NCBI GenBank assembly: GCA_964020085.1
Contig: OZ026604.1
Location: forward strand, 5,081,967-5,145,966
Reading direction: 5' to 3'
Length of the DNA: 64,000 bases
Source: Micromussa lordhowensis
Taxonomy: Eukaryota > Cnidaria > Anthozoa > Scleractinia > Lobophylliidae
The notes under the pieces are model-generated. The model was not told the DNA's origin, did not search any database, and saw only the letters and a program-made list of their open reading frames with translations. The position numbers and the translations under genes were made by a program. Positions within the stretch are counted from its first letter, which is position 1. Each line of letters begins with the position of its first letter. This document shows positions 59,700 through 64,000 of this stretch, in pieces.

Positions 59700-62600
59700 T
59701 CTGGAACTTGGAAGAACGTCAATTTAGACGTCGAATTCTATAAATATATCGTTGCAGGAATTTTTGTCTTGATTAATCTCGCTATAAGATTAGAACACAC
59801 AAAATTACAACATACAACATCCAATGGCGTGTATTGTTTATTCGTTACTTCAATGAGTGGAGACAACAGAAAGCGCCATACATGAGGGAAACAGCACAGT
59901 TTGAAAATTTTCGTTCTGTTGTAAAAGACAATAGAATTACTATGGGTTAGCCGGAGCTCTTTTTTTTCTTAGACATACATTTCTCGCTTTTACTTATCAC
60001 TCGACAGGACAAATTTAAAGCAATGAGAACCTTTATTTTGTACATTGATGCTTGAGGGGAGGACAAACAAAGCGTCCGGGGTTATATTAATTCAGATAAT
60101 GAATCTCGGACTAAAATCTATCATATTTGTTTACACCCCAAGTTTTCTATTGAAGGAGAAAATATCACGTGTTGCAACTCAAAACTGTGCTGCTCTCTAG
60201 GGCAACAAAACGCAGTAACACTAGCTTCGGCAGCGTCCAGGCTACGTCCAGGAGGGATTTAAACAAGCAACTTTCTTTCTACGGTTGAACTACCGTCCAC
60301 AATAATCCTGATGAATTTGAAAACGCCGGCTTTTCGTTTTCGTTTTGACGGAAAACATTTGAAAACGGATGGCGTCGCGATAATCATGTGATTTCCCTGA
60401 CCGAGTTTTCCTCAAACACAAATCTAAGATGACATTTGATGGTCTGGGGCCCGTTTCTCCGGAAAGCCGCAGCAAAATCTCAAAGCTTATGATTACAGAG
60501 CTGCTTTATTCACATATTCTCAATATGAACAGAGGTTCTCTTGATACAAAAAGTTTCAGGCGTATACACCTCTCAGTTTTTAGATACAGATTAACTAAAA
60601 GTGGCTTTGTGGGCCCGAAAAGTTTCCTGGGCTTTTGACAAACGGGCCCCTGGACTTGAAAGCGAAGCGGTTCGAGCTTGTGGAGGAAATTAATACTATT
60701 TACGAAAATCGCTTTCACTCTCCCTGATGAAGAACTAGTCCGCGCCCAGAAACTGAACGTTTAATATGTCTTGAAGTCCAGACACAATTGCCAATACTCA
60801 AAAGCAACACCTAACACTTAAACTAGGAAATCCTGGCCTCCAAAACTTAAGACGAAGGGCTAGGCAATTGACAGAGAGGAGGGCGTGAATAAAATATCCG
60901 AAAGCTGCCAGCTCTTCAGTGGTATAAAACAGGATAAAATACATGCTAAATGAGAAACAAAAGGCGCCGAAGAAATGTGAGAAGCTCACTAAGGGATGGC
61001 AGCCTGAGCATCAGGAATCCGACTGGAGCATTACACACCCTTTGAGGCTACCATGGGATGAGGGACAATATGAAGGCCTTGCGGGGGACATGAAAGAAAC
61101 AAACTGAAGCAACAGCCGGTACATAATAACTTCAACTCACAAGTTCATAGCACAAGTTACAAGAACACACCAAAAACATTCCTGAATATTACAAAACCAA
61201 GATTAAGCGTGCAAACTAAAGGAAGTCGAGGGACAAACAATGCATAAACCCGGTGTTTTTAAGGCAAAGCACGCATAAAATGATAAACAGTTCTGCAGTT
61301 TAACAGTAAAAGCGTGTAATACTAAAAGGGCGTAGGAGAATTAACGAAAACCAAAGATAAAAACCAAGCAACGAAACTAGGAACAAGGTGTTTGCGGAAG
61401 CAAGCTTGGAAACGACTAAAAGCGAAAAACAAAAACAAGAAAAAGTTCAGTAATATAAGTAAAAGTGCCAGATGCACGCGCTTGATTCGGTTGAGGTCGT
61501 TAGGAACAGTGCAAGCAGGATAGACGAGAACTTGTTCATCCGGCATAGCATACAACACACGAGGTTAAGAAGCGAGGAATTCCTTGCCGAACTAGGCTGA
61601 AATGAGATGCAGAGCTCTTATTTATACTCGCTTAGTAAAGGGACTGGTGCGAGTAGCCAAGTTTTTGGTCAGAGAGTGCAGGAATTAGCTGCAAGTACCT
61701 GTGTTCGGAACTTGGATTGGACGTATAGATCTAAAGTTGCAAAATATCTGCGTGGTCCTGGCTACAGCACCGAAATCTACAAAATATTCTTGGTGGAACG
61801 CAACTTAGTATAAGAGGCCAGTCTATTCAAACGATGAACTTGGAACGTTTATTGAAATTAAACTTTCTTTTTCTTGTATAAAAACCGTCACACGATTTTG
61901 TGCCTATTTTAAAATCAAGCTCGTGAAGAAGATGGTTAGGAAACAAATTTTGTTTTCTTCGACACGCCGAAGGTCAACATTCAAGCAGCTAAATCATTTG
62001 ACTTCGGTTATCAGTAGTTAAGGAAATACACGTCTGTACGCTTCAACATTTATTGCCAGTACTTTTACAGAACATGTGATCTTCAAGATCGCGTTATAAT
62101 AACAATTACGCAGGACAACCAACTTATCACAACAGCTTCACGGCTACGAGGTCATTAATTACCAGAAATATCGATTTTTAACCAGCTAATTGGGAAACAA
62201 ATGTAAAGACTGATTGTTATCAGACAGTTATAGTTTTAGGCTTATCTGGATATTACATATAGTTCACGGTTTTTATGAAGATTAATTAAATTTTGATTTA
62301 CAAATCCCATCAGATCCTGCCCAACAAAGGGGACTTTTGTCTGCGCATGCGCGAAAAAGTGAAGAAAGTTTTTTCGTTTCACCACTTTCGTTCATGCATT
62401 GCGCGAACGCACTGTTTTTGGTGCTGTTGAATTTGGCAACCAACCTTCGAAGGAGAATCATTCTTTAATAGGTTCTCTGTAAGTCATTTAAAGCATGTAA
62501 TCGTGAAAAGCAATTCAAAGTGAAAAGAAAAATGCCCGTTTCACATCGGCTCTAGCAATTTTAGGGTCGATAATCCGCTTTTCGTGCACACATGTCATCG

Positions 62601-62700
62601 ACAAAGATGACGATTTCCTTGCAACAAAGATGAAGCAAAGCAAGCGTTGATTCGTTTTTGCAGTACTCCGAAGGGTACCACAGACCTTATTCGACGCTAA
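59700..62700. other. Intergenic region upstream of the receptor
   Basis: No gene recognised. It should contain the receptor promoter near 59690-59800, but no clear TATA element was seen. A MITE lies at 60444-60652. The stretch 60760-61830 has only weak frames on both strands without recognisable protein motifs. Confidence 0.45.
60444..60652. repeat. MITE with CTGGGGCCCGTTT ends
   Basis: The ends CTGGGGCCCGTTT and AAACGGGCCCCTG are inverted with one central mismatch. 209 bp, non-coding. The end sequence resembles hAT-type MITEs, but the 8-base flanks do not match. Confidence 0.6.
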
Positions 62701-62711
62701 ATAAAAGGAAC

Positions 62712-62723
62712 ATGGCTACTGTG
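62712..62723 (+). CDS. Possible first coding exon (M-A-T-V) of a further gene
   Basis: AACATGGCTACTGTG followed at once by GTAAGT, downstream of a GC-containing, promoter-like stretch (GCGCATGCGCG at about 62342). A short first coding exon with a good start context and perfect donor is plausible, but I found no exon 2 before the window ends, so the product is unknown. Confidence 0.3.
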
Positions 62724-63640
62724 GTAAGTAAAACGTATTACTGGTTCCTTGAGCTTATATTTTAGATTTTTCTTCTTCTCATCTTGCTGAGATGAGGAAA
62801 CCATGTTGTTCTCATTTTCGATTTCAAAGTGTGGTTAAACAAGAACGTCTCACCATTCCATTTTGCGTCAAACCTTCACTAAATTCGAGTCCAGCATTGC
62901 TATGAAGTTATTTTTTCATATTCTGGGTACCTTTGTGTTTTTGAGTTAATCCATTTCATTTTCAAGTGAAGTGAATGTTGTGATCGATAAATGACTTTTT
63001 GTTTTTACCTCAAAATTAAAATCTGTCTTCAAACCTCCGAGACTTTTGTGTTCCTTTGTGATATGTGAATTCCCATTAATGGGTGACTGTTTAATGTGTA
63101 CACTATGCCCTGGTAAAATTTCGTACCTGGTTTCCGGTGTTCCGCTGTTTACTATTTGTCGGATGAATGATTTGAGGTCGGAACTCAATTCTCGAAATTC
63201 AGTTTATGACGCTTCGCGTTTTACAGCTCTTAAAATGAGCGGCATTGTTCTCTACTTATTGATGAAAAGCATTCATTTGATTAAAGTCGAGTGGAAGTTT
63301 ACTCCAGCCAACCCTTGTTGTTATAAGCCTTATCAAACAAAATATCCCCGCATTTGATTTCACTACACTCGTTGGCAACGCTGTTTTATCGGCCAGTCCA
63401 GCTTAACAGAGCTAGCGGTTTTGTGAATATCCGAAAAACTAATTTGTGATATGGGAATCGGCTTTAACTAATGAAACTACAGTAACTCTGCTACAATTTA
63501 ACGTATAGAAATAAGGATGTTTCCGGTGTTCTGGTTGCTCAAAATTCACCTCGAAGATGAATCTTCCACGGCCAAAATTTGCTTCATTCGACCATAGCGT
63601 GACATCAGTTTGTCACGAACTATCAACCGACTCGAAAATA
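62724..63640. other. Probable intron or intergenic, no gene recognised
   Basis: Moderate-length open frames exist at 63046-63357 (+), but their composition is not protein-like and no family motif is visible. Confidence 0.4.
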
Positions 63641-63960
63641 ATATAGTAACAGTAACAGTAACTTTATTTGCCACTCAAATCTTATTTACATCACTTCAGA
63701 AAAATATAACAGATATTAAGTAGCAGGAAGATCTCTAACTTTATATTTGGTTTAGAAGCTGTGACAGTGAGAAAAATGTCTTTTGACTTTGTTGTCTTGC
63801 AGATGCAGCCGTTTTAAAGTATGTGGCTGCAAAATTAAATTAAGCATGACATATATTATGTAAACTCATTTGTACAAACTAAGGTAATAAAGATATAGGT
63901 TTCCTCAACAGTTTCTCCTTAAGTGTTGACTTCTCCAAAGTTATATATATGGGAAACCAG
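63641..63960 (-). repeat. Possible LINE or SINE 3' end with (AGTAAC)n tail
   Basis: ATATAGTAACAGTAACAGTAAC then TTTATTTGCC: read on the minus strand, AATAAAGTTACTGTTACTGT, a hexamer-repeat tail after a poly(A)-like word, as in CR1/L2-type elements. The body to the right is AT-rich and not coding. It may be the same superfamily as the LINE fragment at 1-740, but this is not shown. Confidence 0.4.
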
Positions 63961-64000
63961 ATGTGGTGCATAAAAAGTTTTTAGATAATTATGGAAAATA

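Overview
The window is animal nuclear DNA, most likely from an anthozoan cnidarian (stony coral or sea anemone). The evidence is intron-rich genes with metazoan GT/AG splice sites, a neuronal-type channel and receptor pair, AT-rich introns full of small inverted-repeat elements and SINEs, and a recurrent ACATGTA word. The anthozoan placement is an inference from the repeats and protein divergence; metazoan origin is firm.

Three protein genes can be assembled exon by exon. (1) Histone H2A.Z, + strand, 1792-3637, five exons, about 127 residues, with the start codon alone in exon 1. (2) A BK-type (Slo1/KCNMA1-like) calcium- and voltage-gated potassium channel, + strand, 6798-46029, with 28 coding exons found and one more (S1) expected but not found. 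It carries S0, the voltage sensor, the pore, RCK1, a CxxCH linker, RCK2 and the calcium bowl. (3) An ionotropic glutamate receptor of NMDA-receptor type, - strand, 49051-59624, seven coding exons, about 936 residues. The channel and receptor genes converge, with about 3 kb between their stop codons. A possible first coding exon of a further gene is at 62712-62723.

The rest is introns and intergenic DNA rich in mobile elements: a CR1/L2-like LINE reverse-transcriptase fragment (1-740, -), a 1.1-kb foldback element with a near-perfect 275-bp-arm palindrome (9909-11044), many MITEs, tRNA-derived SINEs, a 21-bp minisatellite of 30 units (29245-29868), an 86-bp satellite inside a larger inverted-repeat element, and three copies of a small element carrying hammerhead-ribozyme-like cores, one with a clean 14-bp target duplication. 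A decayed antisense coding remnant lies inside a channel intron (about 34030-35480).

Points most worth a second look: the channel's S4 helix has lost the arginine equivalent to human R213 and gained one three residues later, and its filter reads GFG rather than GYG; the glutamate receptor has a non-canonical M2 pore loop and an altered ligand-binding triad; and the hammerhead-like elements have invaded three separate introns of the channel gene.
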